This document shows, one piece after another, positions 37,642-45,946 of a DNA stretch of 64,000 bases (within the stretch, counting starts at the first letter, position 1; every line of letters starts with the position of its first letter). The DNA comes from Saccharopolyspora flava (GTDB taxonomy: Bacteria; Actinomycetota; Actinomycetes; Mycobacteriales; Pseudonocardiaceae): positions 434,001 through 498,000 of the forward strand of contig NZ_FOZX01000001.1 in assembly GCF_900116135.1 (NCBI RefSeq), in the 5' to 3' direction. A model generated the notes under the pieces. The model was given only the letters and a program-made list of their open reading frames with translations, ran no database searches and had not been told where the DNA came from. The position numbers were made by a program, and so were the translations under genes.

Positions 37642-38130
37642 GTGGAACTCTCCCGCGCATCCCGTTCGGTCCTCGAACGCCGGCGCGTCCTGCGGTGGAT
37701 CGCGGCGGCGCCCGCGGTGGCCGCGCTGAGCGCCTGCGGCACCGGCTCCGACGAGCCCGACCAGCTGCTTCCGCTGGCCACGGCCGCCAAGGCCGACGCC
37801 GCGCTGGCCGAGTCGATCGCGCGGACCCACTCCGGACTCGCCGAGACCGCCCGCGAGCTGGCGGCCGCGCGCACCGCGCACGCCACCGCGCTGCAGCGGG
37901 AGATCGACCGCCTCGCCCCGCGCGACCCCGACGACCCGCCGTCGGTGCCCGACCCGGCGCCGAAGAAGGCGCCCTCCTCGGCGTCCGCGGCCGCCGACGC
38001 GCTGCGCAGCGCGATGCGCGAGGCCCAGCAGAAGGCGGCGGACCTCGTCCCCGGGCTTCCCGGCTACCGCGCGGGCCTGGTCGCCTCGGTCTCGGCCGGC
38101 TGCGCGTGCTTGCAGGAGGTGCTGGGATGA
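37642..38130 (+). CDS. Predicted Tat-type lipoprotein, unknown function
   Basis: 162 residues. N-terminus has RRR (13-15) before a hydrophobic stretch and the lipobox LSAC with Cys32, so a lipoprotein, possibly Tat-exported. The mature part is helical and Ala/Glu-rich with a SAGCACLQE end. GTG start. Overlaps the following ferritin-like gene by 4 bp; the pair is conserved upstream of rimP in actinomycetes. Function unknown. Confidence 0.7.
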   Translation: MELSRASRSVLERRRVLRWIAAAPAVAALSACGTGSDEPDQLLPLATAAKADAALAESIARTHSGLAETARELAAARTAHATALQREIDRLAPRDPDDPPSVPDPAPKKAPSSASAAADALRSAMREAQQKAADLVPGLPGYRAGLVASVSAGCACLQEVLG

Positions 38131-38573
38131 GCGAGCTGTCCGAGCAGGCGGGCAAGGCCCTCGGCGACGCGCTGGGCGCCGAGCACGCGGCCCTGTGGGT
38201 CTACGGCCTGGCCAACGCCTTCGTCGGCGAGTCACGGGTGCGCGACGCGATCGAGGAAGCCGTCGACCAGCACGAACGGCTCCGCGACACCGCCGAGCAG
38301 GCGATGCGGCAGGCGGGCCTGACGCCCACGCCCGCCCAGCCCGCCTACGAGGTCGGCGGCGACGTGCGGAACCAGTCGAGCGCGATCGAGCTGCTCATCA
38401 CCGCCGAGGGCGACTGCGAGGTCGGCTGGCGCTCGGTCCTCGACAACACCGAGGACGCGGGCCTGCGCCGCACCGCGCTGGACGGGCTGACCACCTCGGC
38501 CACCCGCGCGACCCGCTGGCGGCTGACGCTGGGACGCCAGCCCGCCGTCGAGCACTTCCCCGGCCAGCGCTGA
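38127..38573 (+). CDS. Ferritin-like DUF4439 protein
   Basis: 148 residues. Four-helix pattern with acidic/His positions (LGAEHAALWVYGLANAF; DAIEEAVDQHERLRDTAEQAM; AEGDCEVGWRSVLDNTED) typical of the DUF4439 ferritin-like family. ATG overlaps the lipoprotein stop, so the two are translationally coupled. Di-metal binding is plausible but unproven. Confidence 0.75.
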   Translation: MSELSEQAGKALGDALGAEHAALWVYGLANAFVGESRVRDAIEEAVDQHERLRDTAEQAMRQAGLTPTPAQPAYEVGGDVRNQSSAIELLITAEGDCEVGWRSVLDNTEDAGLRRTALDGLTTSATRATRWRLTLGRQPAVEHFPGQR

Positions 38574-38577
38574 GGGA

Positions 38578-39417
38578 CTACTTCGGGGCCTGGTCCTGGG
38601 GCCAGCCCAGCTTGAGGGCCTCGTTGGTGACGTCGCTCAGCGCCGGGTCCTTCTTCGAGGACTTGCCGAAGAACGCCGAGTCGCCGATCACCACGAGCCG
38701 GTCCTGCCGTCCCGAGGCGTAGGCGGCGTCGTCGAGGTCGGGCATGTCCTTGGTGCCGTCGCGCTCGTCGTCGACCAGGTCCCGGATGTTGCCGGTGCCG
38801 TCCTTGGTGGTGAGCTCGTTGAGCTGGGAGGCGACCTGCGGCGTCGGCATCAGCACGGTGATCACCGAGGTGAGCACGCGGCGGCCGTCGGGCAGCGTCG
38901 TGGTGTACAGGGCGCGGGTGAGGTGGTCGCACTCCTGCTTGGCGAAGTACTTCTGGATGTCGTCGGTGGAGACGCCCTTGCAGCCCTGGAAGGCCTCCTC
39001 CTTGCGGACCAGGGTGAAGTCGTAGCGCAGCTGCGGCGGCGCGGGCGCGGCGACCTCGTCGTCCGGCTTGATGGCGCTCCAGATCAGACCGGACACCACC
39101 GCGACGAGCACCAGGACGAGCCCGCGCAGGGCCCAGCCCATCGGCGTGACCCGCTTCTGCGGCCCCTGCGGTGGTGGGGGCGGCGGCACCGGCTGTCTGC
39201 TGGTGCCCGGGTAGGACTGCTGCGGCGCCTGGTGAGGCGGCTGCTGCGGCGTCGGTGAGTGCGTGATCACCGGCCGGGTCGCGTGGTCCGGCGTCGGCGT
39301 GGCCACCGGGCGGTCCTGCCTGATGTAGGAGTTGTCCCGCCGCAGCGGCGCCGTCTCGCGCTGCTCGTTGCCCTGTGATCCCGTCACGTCCTCGGGCACA
39401 CCCTGTCGGTCTGACAC
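38578..39417 (-). CDS. Membrane protein with Pro/Gln-rich cytoplasmic tail
   Basis: 279 residues. N-terminal ~90 residues are disordered and rich in Pro, Gln and Thr; one transmembrane helix (~95-117, MGWALRGLVLVLVAVVSGLIW); an extracytoplasmic domain of ~160 residues with two cysteines (FQGCKG, KQECDH) that could form a disulfide. No recognised catalytic motif. Convergent with the DUF4439 gene (4-bp gap). Confidence 0.6.
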   Translation of the reverse strand: MSDRQGVPEDVTGSQGNEQRETAPLRRDNSYIRQDRPVATPTPDHATRPVITHSPTPQQPPHQAPQQSYPGTSRQPVPPPPPPQGPQKRVTPMGWALRGLVLVLVAVVSGLIWSAIKPDDEVAAPAPPQLRYDFTLVRKEEAFQGCKGVSTDDIQKYFAKQECDHLTRALYTTTLPDGRRVLTSVITVLMPTPQVASQLNELTTKDGTGNIRDLVDDERDGTKDMPDLDDAAYASGRQDRLVVIGDSAFFGKSSKKDPALSDVTNEALKLGWPQDQAPK

Positions 39418-39478
39418 GAGTGCCTACGGTAGCGGTTACGGATTACGGGACGGATACCCCGATGCCCGGTTGCGCTGA

Positions 39479-40513
39479 TCAGAGCAGTGCCCGAACCGCC
39501 CGTTCGACGTCCTCGGCAGTGTTGTACAGGTGGAACGACACCCTGGTCCGGCCGCCCCTGCCTGCGCAGGCGATCCCGGCCTCGGTGAGCTTGGCCACCG
39601 CATCGGGCCTGGCCAGCGACACGATCGCGGACCCGGCGGGCGGCAGGCCGAGCTCGGCGCGGAACCCGTCGGCCAGTCCGGTGCAGTGCGCGGCGATCTC
39701 GGCGAGATCTCGACAGGCCAGCCACGTCATCGACGCCGCGGCGCCGACCTGCGCCAGCCACACCGGCGACAGGTCCAGGCCGCGCGCGTCGCCGGCCAGC
39801 CGCAGCGGCAGCCCGTAGGTGGCGTCCCACGGGTCCTCGGCGGCGTACCAGTTGGCGCTGTGCGGCACCGGGCGCGGGGCGTCCGGGTGCACGGCCAGCC
39901 ACGCCGAGCCGCGCGGTGCCATCAGCCACTTGTAGCCCGCCGCGGCGACCCAGTCGGCCCAGTCCAGCCGCAGCGGCATCCAGCCCGCGGCCTGGGTGAC
40001 GTCGAACAGGACCCGGGTGCCGTGCTCGCGCTTGGCGAGTTCGAGGGCTTCGAAGTCGGCGATGCGGCCGTCCATCGACTGCACGGCGCTGACGGCGACG
40101 ACGTCGAACTCCGGCGCGTGGTCACCGATCTCGTCGAGCTCGACCTCAGTGACCGTCACGCCCCGGTCGGCCTGCGCGGCGAACGGGAACAGCACGCTGG
40201 TGAAGTCGCCGCGGGCCACCAGCACCCGCGCCCCGTCCGGCACGCTCGCCGCGACGAGCCCGATCACCTGGGACGCGCTGGCGCCGATGGCGACCCGGTC
40301 GGGGGACACGCCGACGAGGCGGGCGAAGGCGTCGCGGGCGGTCGCGACGTGCTCGTCGAAGTCACCCGGGCCCGACCGGCCGCTGCCCCAGCGCTGCACG
40401 GCCTCGGAGACCTCGCGCACCGCCTCGGCCGGTGGGATGCCGATGCTGGCGGTGTTGAGATATCCGTCGGGGACGTCGAAAACCGCGTCGAAGGCCTTCC
40501 GCATGACCGACAT
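39479..40513 (-). CDS. Class V aminotransferase family PLP enzyme
   Basis: 344 residues. PLP-binding lysine in AAGYKWLMAPRG (Lys195), upstream Asp/Gln pair FDVTQAAGW (Asp171, Gln174), and an N-terminal YLNTASIGIPP typical of cysteine desulfurase/isopenicillin-epimerase-like members. It lacks an obvious active-site Cys loop, so a desulfurase role is doubtful. Substrate unknown. ATG 40513, or 40504 nine bases later. Confidence 0.82.
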   Translation of the reverse strand: MSVMRKAFDAVFDVPDGYLNTASIGIPPAEAVREVSEAVQRWGSGRSGPGDFDEHVATARDAFARLVGVSPDRVAIGASASQVIGLVAASVPDGARVLVARGDFTSVLFPFAAQADRGVTVTEVELDEIGDHAPEFDVVAVSAVQSMDGRIADFEALELAKREHGTRVLFDVTQAAGWMPLRLDWADWVAAAGYKWLMAPRGSAWLAVHPDAPRPVPHSANWYAAEDPWDATYGLPLRLAGDARGLDLSPVWLAQVGAAASMTWLACRDLAEIAAHCTGLADGFRAELGLPPAGSAIVSLARPDAVAKLTEAGIACAGRGGRTRVSFHLYNTAEDVERAVRALL

Positions 40514-40562
40514 CCTCGCACCGATCGGGCCGGCGAGGTGAGCGTGTGCCTACGGTTGGAGC

Positions 40563-40973
40563 ATGCACAGCGAAGAGATCGAGATCCGCACCGGCGGCAG
40601 CGAGGTGGTCCGCGACCTGCGCGACGAGTGCGCGCGGTTCCTGGCTTCGGCGGGCGCGGGCGACGGGCTGCTCAACCTGTGGGTGCCGCACGCGACGGCG
40701 GGCCTGGCGATCATCGAGACCGGCGCGGGCAGCGACGACGACCTGCTCACCGCTCTGAAGGACCTCCTCCCGGGCGACGACCGCTGGCGGCACCGCCACG
40801 GCTCCCCCGGCCACGGCCGCGACCACGTCATGCCCGCGCTCGTCCCGCCCTACGCCACGATCCCGGTCCTGTCGGGCCGCATGGCCCTGGGCACCTGGCA
40901 ATCGGTCTGCCTCGTCGACACCAACATCGACAACCCGGTCCGCAAGGTCCGCCTCAGCTACCTCCCCGGCTGA
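40563..40973 (+). CDS. YjbQ family protein (UPF0047)
   Basis: 136 residues. Family signature: VPHATAGLAIIETG, GDDRWRHRHGSPGHGRDHVMPALVPPYATIPVLSGRMALGTWQSVCLVD with conserved His residues. Some members show weak thiamine-phosphate synthase activity; the true role is unknown. ATG start, 50 bp from the divergent aminotransferase gene. Followed by the long R3 hairpin. Confidence 0.9.
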   Translation: MHSEEIEIRTGGSEVVRDLRDECARFLASAGAGDGLLNLWVPHATAGLAIIETGAGSDDDLLTALKDLLPGDDRWRHRHGSPGHGRDHVMPALVPPYATIPVLSGRMALGTWQSVCLVDTNIDNPVRKVRLSYLPG

Positions 40974-40985
40974 GCGACCCCCGTT

Positions 40986-41075
40986 CGAAAACCGCAGCAT
41001 TCGTCGCGTCGAAAACCCCGGTTTTCGTGCGCGCGAAAACCGGGGTTTTCGACGGGACGAATGCCGGGGTTTTCG
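40986..41075. repeat. R3 element copy 1: 90-bp hairpin
   Basis: Inverted repeat with 42-bp arms (40986-41027 and 41034-41075, 39/42 paired) and a 6-nt loop. Each arm holds CGAAAACC..CATTCGTC..CGAAAACCCCGGTTTTCG-type units, and the arm end is itself a palindrome. It lies between the convergent yjbQ-type and phosphodiesterase-like genes, so it can serve as a bidirectional terminator. Confidence 0.85.
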
Positions 41076-41090
41076 GCGCGGTGGGGAGTT

Positions 41091-41912
41091 TCAGCTGGTC
41101 AGGAAGCTTTGGAGACCGGCGAGGTCGTCGGTGTTGATGTGGTCGACGCCGACCTCGCGCAGGACGTTCCAGACGGCCTCGCGCTCGGCGCCCTCGCTGT
41201 CGGGGGTCGCCCAGAAGCGGACGCGCTGCCCGGCGGCGTGGGCGTCGCCGACGATCTGCTCCAGCTTCTCGCGCTCCTCGGCGGGCATGTCGCCGGAGCC
41301 GTTCCAGGTGAACACCTCGGTCCAGTCGTCGGAGACCAGCGGGACGAGCTCCGGGTCGGCGCCGATCGACCCGCCGGTGCCGCCGTCGAGGAACGCGTAG
41401 CGGTCGGTCTGGCCCTCGACGTACTCGGTGGGCTTCTCCCCCGAGATCACCACGGTCACCGGGCCTTTCGTGACGGTGCCGTTGTCGTAGTGGGTGAACA
41501 GCCCCGCGTACTCGTCCTCGCGCATGATCTCGTCGAGCCGCTTGTAGCCGTCCTCGCCGAAGGTCTTGAAGTCGACCAGCAGCTGGAAGTCGACGTCCTG
41601 GCCCGGGTAGAGGCCACCCGAGTTGACGCGCTCCCGCAGCGGGTCCAGGTAGAGCGACTCGATCGTGCGGTCGGGACGCAGCTGGAACGGGTCGTGCCCC
41701 ACCAGCAGCTGATCACCCAGCGGGTAGATGTCGGCCTCGACGCTGGTGAAACCGTGGTCCAGCGCGTCCAGCAGCGGACGTTCGTGCAGGTAGTCGTTGT
41801 GCGCGTGCGCCTGCGGCAGCGGCTCGACCTCGGCCGGGGCCGCGTGCGCGCTGGGGGCGAGCAGGGTCAGCGCCGCGACCGCGGGTAACAGGAAACGCGT
41901 GAGGGAACGCAT
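41091..41912 (-). CDS. Secreted PI-PLC/GDPD-like phosphodiesterase domain protein
   Basis: 273 residues. Signal peptide MRSLTRFLLPAVAALTLLAPS, cleavage after AHA (~24). Mature start contains the catalytic-type AHAHNDYLHERPLLDALDHGFTSVEADIYPLGDQLLVGHD, the PLC-like phosphodiesterase TIM-barrel signature (His pair, Glu-x-Asp). Ends with RFWATPDS..VDHINTDDLAGL, as in GDPD-type proteins. Phosphodiester hydrolysis outside the cell is likely; substrate unknown. GGAGG of its ribosome site lies inside the palindrome at 41919-41954. Confidence 0.8.
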   Translation of the reverse strand: MRSLTRFLLPAVAALTLLAPSAHAAPAEVEPLPQAHAHNDYLHERPLLDALDHGFTSVEADIYPLGDQLLVGHDPFQLRPDRTIESLYLDPLRERVNSGGLYPGQDVDFQLLVDFKTFGEDGYKRLDEIMREDEYAGLFTHYDNGTVTKGPVTVVISGEKPTEYVEGQTDRYAFLDGGTGGSIGADPELVPLVSDDWTEVFTWNGSGDMPAEEREKLEQIVGDAHAAGQRVRFWATPDSEGAEREAVWNVLREVGVDHINTDDLAGLQSFLTS

Positions 41913-41918
41913 GAAAAG

Positions 41919-41954
41919 GCCTCCGGTGGTGATCAGCTGATCACCACCGGAGGC
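41919..41954. promoter_or_regulatory. 36-bp perfect palindrome covering an SD sequence
   Basis: Half-site GCCTCCGGTGGTGATCAG followed by its exact complement, no spacer. On the minus strand the right part of the palindrome includes the GGAGG ribosome site seven bases before the phosphodiesterase ATG. It lies 39 bp beyond the proS stop, so it may end proS transcripts and also hide the SD in read-through RNA. Confidence 0.75.
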
Positions 41955-41993
41955 TAGTTCGCTCGCCCGGCTCAGCGGGCCCGCTGACGTGAT

Positions 41994-43739
41994 TTACCCA
42001 CGCACCACGCCGATCAGGTGCGACACGGCCTCGTCGGCGGCGACCTCGGTGCGCTCGCCGGAGGCCCGGTCGCGGACCTCGACGACACCGTTGGCCAGGC
42101 CCTTGCCGACCACCAGGATCGACGGGATGCCGACCAGCTCGGCGTCGGCGAACTTCACGCCCGGCGAGACCGTGCGGTCGTCCAGCATCACCTGCACACC
42201 GGCCCGGTCGAGCTCGGCGGCCATCTCCTCGGCGCGCGCCCGGACCGTCTCGTCCTTGCCCGCGATGACCACGTGCACGTCGGCCGGGGCGACCTCGCGC
42301 GGCCACGCCAGACCCATGTCGTCGTGACTCTGCTCGGCGATCGCCGCCACCAGGCGGGACACGCCGACGCCGTAGGAACCCATGGTGATGCGCTTGGGCT
42401 TGCCGTCCTGGCCGAGCGCGTCCAGGCCGAACGCGTCGGAGTACTTGCGGCCCAGCTGGAAGATGTGGCCGATCTCGATGCCGCGCGCCGCGACCAGCGT
42501 GCCGTTGCCGTCGGGCGACGGGTCGCCCTCGCGGACCTCGGCGGCCTCGATCGTGCCGTCGGGGGTGAAGTCGCGGCCGCACACCAGGTCCAGCACGTGG
42601 TGGTCGGTCTTGTCGGCGCCGGTCACCCACGCCGTGCCGGTGACCACGCGCGGGTCGACCAGGTAGCGAACACCGTTGTCCTGCAGCGCCTTCGGGCCGA
42701 TGTAGCCCTTGACGAGGAACGGGTTCGCGGCGAAGTCCGACTCCTCCAGCAGCGCCACCTCGGCGGGCTCCAGCGAGGCCTCGAGGCGCTTCATGTCGAC
42801 CTCGCGGTCGCCGGGAACGCCGATAGCCAGCAGCTCCCACTCCTGGGCACCCGGGCGGCGGGTCTTGACCAGCACGTTCTTCAGGGTGTCGGCGGCGGTG
42901 AACTTGCGGTCGGTGTTGGCGTTGAGGAAGTCCACCAGCGACTCGATGGTCGGCGTGCTCGGCGTGTGGTGGACCTCCGCGGCCGGCTTGTCCTCGACGG
43001 ACTCGGCGGGCGGGGCGGGCGTGACCACGGCCTCGACGTTCGCGGCGAAGCCGGAACCGGTGCTGCGGACGAAGGTGTCCTCACCGGTCGCGCTCTCGGC
43101 CAGGAACTCCTCGGAGGCCGAACCGCCCATCGCGCCCGAGGTGGCGGCCACGATCACGTAGCGCAGACCCACCCGGTCGAAGATCTTGATGTAGGCGTCG
43201 CGGTGCTTGCGGTAGGACTCCGACAGGCCCTCGTCGTCGATGTCGAAGGAGTAGGAGTCCTTCATCACGAACTCGCGGCCGCGCAGGATGCCCGCGCGGG
43301 GCCGCTCCTCGTCCCGGTACTTGGTCTGGATCTGGTACAGCATGACCGGGTAGTCCTTGTAGGAGCTGTACTCGCCCTTGACGGTCAGGGTGAACAGCTC
43401 CTCGTGCGTCGGACCGAGGAGGTAGTCGGCGTTCTTGCGGTCCTTGAGGCGGAACAGGTTGGGGCCGTACTCGGTCCACCGGTTGGTCGCCTCGTAGGGC
43501 TCCTTGGGCAGCAGCGCCGGGAAGTGGATCTCCTGCGCGCCGATCGCGTCCATCTCCTGGCGCACGATCTCCTCGACGCGCCGCAGCACGCGCAGACCCA
43601 GCGGCAGCCACGAGTAGATGCCCGGCGCGATGCGCCGCACGTAGCCGGCCCGCACGAGCAGCTTGTGGCTCGGCACCTCGGCGTCGGCCGGATCCTCGCG
43701 CAACGTACGCAGGAACAACGTCGACATCCTCGTGATCAC
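41994..43739 (-). CDS. proS: Prolyl-tRNA synthetase
   Basis: 581 residues, the bacterial type with an editing (INS) insertion. Class II motifs: [37 protein letters not shown] (motif 1), [25 protein letters not shown] (motif 2), and [15 protein letters not shown] (motif 3). INS domain ~225-410. C-terminal anticodon-binding domain with [15 protein letters not shown] at 43739 with AGGAG ~9 bases upstream; ATG at 43727 is possible. Confidence 0.97.
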   Translation of the reverse strand: MITRMSTLFLRTLREDPADAEVPSHKLLVRAGYVRRIAPGIYSWLPLGLRVLRRVEEIVRQEMDAIGAQEIHFPALLPKEPYEATNRWTEYGPNLFRLKDRKNADYLLGPTHEELFTLTVKGEYSSYKDYPVMLYQIQTKYRDEERPRAGILRGREFVMKDSYSFDIDDEGLSESYRKHRDAYIKIFDRVGLRYVIVAATSGAMGGSASEEFLAESATGEDTFVRSTGSGFAANVEAVVTPAPPAESVEDKPAAEVHHTPSTPTIESLVDFLNANTDRKFTAADTLKNVLVKTRRPGAQEWELLAIGVPGDREVDMKRLEASLEPAEVALLEESDFAANPFLVKGYIGPKALQDNGVRYLVDPRVVTGTAWVTGADKTDHHVLDLVCGRDFTPDGTIEAAEVREGDPSPDGNGTLVAARGIEIGHIFQLGRKYSDAFGLDALGQDGKPKRITMGSYGVGVSRLVAAIAEQSHDDMGLAWPREVAPADVHVVIAGKDETVRARAEEMAAELDRAGVQVMLDDRTVSPGVKFADAELVGIPSILVVGKGLANGVVEVRDRASGERTEVAADEAVSHLIGVVRG

Positions 43740-44074
43740 GGCTACCGGCTCCTAGTTCGACCGAAGTAAGGGAATACAGGCAGGGTAGCGACCCCCGTCA
43801 CCAGCACGGCTGCGCGGTCACCCCAACCACCACCCCATCCTCCCCACCCCCAAACAACCAGGTCAAACCCATTTCCACCCCATCCCCACTCGACCCAGGT
43901 CAAAAACTGCAACATCCATCGCACGAAAACCGGGGTTTTCGACACGTCAAAAACCGCGACATTCGTCGACGCGAAAACCGGGGTTTTCGTTCGGAGGTCA
44001 CACGTTGGTGGGGATTCTGTGGGGGATTTGGGGTTTGGTGTATCTGACGGGGGTGGTTTCGCCTCTTTAACTGC
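43740..44074. other. Divergent intergenic region with R3 units
   Basis: 335 bp without a gene between proS and the DUF559 gene. It holds a pyrimidine-rich stretch (~43815-43895), two tandem R3 units, and a G/T-rich run before the DUF559 start. Base composition is visibly less GC-rich than the surroundings. Confidence 0.6.
43901..43989. repeat. R3 element copy 2: two direct units
   Basis: Two head-to-tail units (43901-43941 and 43948-43989), each CAAAAAC.GC.ACAT.C.TCG followed by the palindrome CGAAAACCGGGGTTTTCG. Same family as 40986-41075 but arranged as direct repeats, between divergent genes. Confidence 0.8.
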
Positions 44075-44968
44075 GTGAGAAAACCGCAGCAGCCGCCGAT
44101 CATCCCCGATGGCTCGATCTTCGTCTTCCGACGTTGCGACGCCATCGCGGCAAACCTCAAGGACCGACACCTCAAATACTGGTTCCTGCGCGTCATGCAG
44201 GGCGTGTACACGACCAAGGACACACCGCTCACGCACGAGCTCAAATGCGCGGCCGTGGCGAAGACCTTGCCCGAAGGATCGGTCATCACAGGCCGGTCCG
44301 CCGCAACGCTACGAGGAGTGCCGTTGGCGGACTTCTCGACGCCGGTGGACGTCATCGTGCCGACGAACACATTGATGATGCGCAGGAAGGGCGTGTCCTG
44401 CTCCTCGGTTCGGGTCGGTGAGGCCGAGCACTCGCCGTGGCGCGGAGTGGGGGTGGCGGGGTTCGCGCGGATCGCGTTGGACCTGCTCAGGCAGCGGTCG
44501 ATCAGCCGCGCGGTCGCGCAGGTCGACGCCCTGCTGCACGCCGGGGTCATCGGGGTCGACGCGATCGCGGCGTTCCTGACCGGGCGGCACGACGCCGGGA
44601 TCCGGCGCGCCTGGCTGCACCTGCCGTACCTCGACGAACGCGCGGAATCACTGCCCGAATCGGTCCTGCGGGTCGAGTTCAACCTGAGCGGGCTGCATCC
44701 CGAACCGCAGGTGGAGGTCTACGACGGGGACCGGTTCGTCGCACGGCTGGATCTCGCGTTCGAGGAGGCCAAGGTCGCCGTGGAGTACAACGGTGGACTT
44801 CACGCCGAGCCCGAGCGGGCCGCGCGGGACCTGGAGCGCTACCAGCGGCTGCGCGATCTGGGCTGGCTGGTGTTCGTGGTGACCAACGAGGATCTCAACG
44901 GCGGGCTCAAGAAGGTCATCGCCGAGGTCGCGGCTGCTGTCAGGTGGCGGGGAGGGGTGGCTGCGTGA
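44075..44968 (+). CDS. DUF559 endonuclease-like protein with AbiEi-like N-terminus
   Basis: 297 residues. N-terminal ~1-100 resembles the winged-helix/antitoxin-like part of AbiEi proteins (LRVMQGVYTT; VITGRSAATLRGVPL). The C-terminal DUF559 domain has Vsr/restriction-type residues RLDLAFEEAKVAVEYNGGLHAEPERAARDLERYQRLRDLGWLVFVVT. Such proteins are widespread in actinobacteria, often in islands. The first third uses less GC-rich codons than the neighbours. GTG start. Overlaps yaaA by 4 bp. Function unknown; nuclease activity inferred. Confidence 0.75.
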   Translation: MRKPQQPPIIPDGSIFVFRRCDAIAANLKDRHLKYWFLRVMQGVYTTKDTPLTHELKCAAVAKTLPEGSVITGRSAATLRGVPLADFSTPVDVIVPTNTLMMRRKGVSCSSVRVGEAEHSPWRGVGVAGFARIALDLLRQRSISRAVAQVDALLHAGVIGVDAIAAFLTGRHDAGIRRAWLHLPYLDERAESLPESVLRVEFNLSGLHPEPQVEVYDGDRFVARLDLAFEEAKVAVEYNGGLHAEPERAARDLERYQRLRDLGWLVFVVTNEDLNGGLKKVIAEVAAAVRWRGGVAA

Positions 44969-45729
44969 GCGCTTACCCTGGTGGTGTGTTGGTTCTGCTG
45001 CCTCCTTCGGAGACCAAGGCCGCGGGTGGGGACGGTGCTCCGCTGGACCTGGACGCCCTGTCGCACCCCGAGCTGAACGAGACCCGGCGCGAGCTCGTCG
45101 ACGCGCTGTCCACTTTGGCCGGTGACGTGCCGCGAAGTCTCGAGGTTCTGGGGATTTCCGAGCGCCAGGTCAACGAGGTGGAGCGCAACGCCGAGCTGTG
45201 GACCTCCCCGACGACGCCCGCGCTGGAGCGCTACACCGGGGTGCTCTACGACGCCCTGGACATCGGTTCGCTGGAGCCCGCGCAGCGCAAGCAGGCCGAT
45301 GCGCGGCTCGCGGTGGCCTCGGCGCTGTTCGGGCTGGCGCGCGGGACCGACTCGATCCCCGCCTACCGGCTCTCCGGCGGCGGCTCGCTGCCGGGCCTGG
45401 GAACGCTGCGCAGCGTGTGGCGACCGGTGCTGGAGCCGGTGCTGGCCGCCGCCGACGACCTCGTCGTCGATCTGCGCTCGGGCGCCTACGCGGCGCTGGC
45501 CAAGGTTCCCGGCGCGGTCGAGGTGCGGGTGCTGTCGGAGGATTCCTCCGGCAAGCGCAAGGTCGTCAGCCACCACAACAAGTCCCACAAGGGGCGGCTG
45601 GCGCGGGCGCTGGCCTGCGCGGTGGAGGAACCGGCCACCGTCGAGGACGTCGTGGACGTCGCCTCCGAAGCGGGTCTGCGGGTGGAGCGGGAGGCCGACC
45701 GCAAGCTCTGCGTCGTCGTCTCGGCCTGA
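44965..45729 (+). CDS. yaaA: Peroxide stress protein YaaA family
   Basis: 254 residues. VLVLLPPSETKA near the start, YTGVLYDALDIGSL, and SEDSSGKRKVVSHHNKSHKGRLARAL are family blocks. E. coli YaaA lowers free iron during peroxide stress; the biochemical activity is DNA-binding related. GTG at 44965 has GGAGGGG seven bases upstream and overlaps the previous stop; GTG at 44986 would give the shorter standard VLVLLPPSE start. Confidence 0.88.
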   Translation: MSAYPGGVLVLLPPSETKAAGGDGAPLDLDALSHPELNETRRELVDALSTLAGDVPRSLEVLGISERQVNEVERNAELWTSPTTPALERYTGVLYDALDIGSLEPAQRKQADARLAVASALFGLARGTDSIPAYRLSGGGSLPGLGTLRSVWRPVLEPVLAAADDLVVDLRSGAYAALAKVPGAVEVRVLSEDSSGKRKVVSHHNKSHKGRLARALACAVEEPATVEDVVDVASEAGLRVEREADRKLCVVVSA

Positions 45730-45909
45730 CGAGACGTTCGGCACAGGCGCCTGCGCCCGGGAGACCGGGACCGGTCGGATAGACTGCGGGGTGTCCGCGG
45801 CCGGCACTCGGCCGCAATGCGAGCGGCGTCCGCCGCGTTCGCCCACCCATCGGCGCGAGATCGCGCCGGGCTCGTCCTCGTGATCGCCCGCGGTACCGAC
45901 CGCGAAGCT

Positions 45910-45938
45910 CTCCCCGTGACGTGCCTACTTCCGGGGAG
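45910..45938 (+). promoter_or_regulatory. Hairpin covering the helicase ribosome site
   Basis: CTCCCCG (45910-45916) pairs with CGGGGAG (45932-45938); the right arm is the Shine-Dalgarno sequence of the DEAD-box helicase gene. It could make translation temperature- or factor-dependent. Confidence 0.45.
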
Positions 45939-45946
45939 TTCTCTTC

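Noticed and set aside
39479..40513. Cysteine desulfurase
   Set aside because: PLP lysine is present but no convincing catalytic cysteine loop; only the broad class V family is supported.
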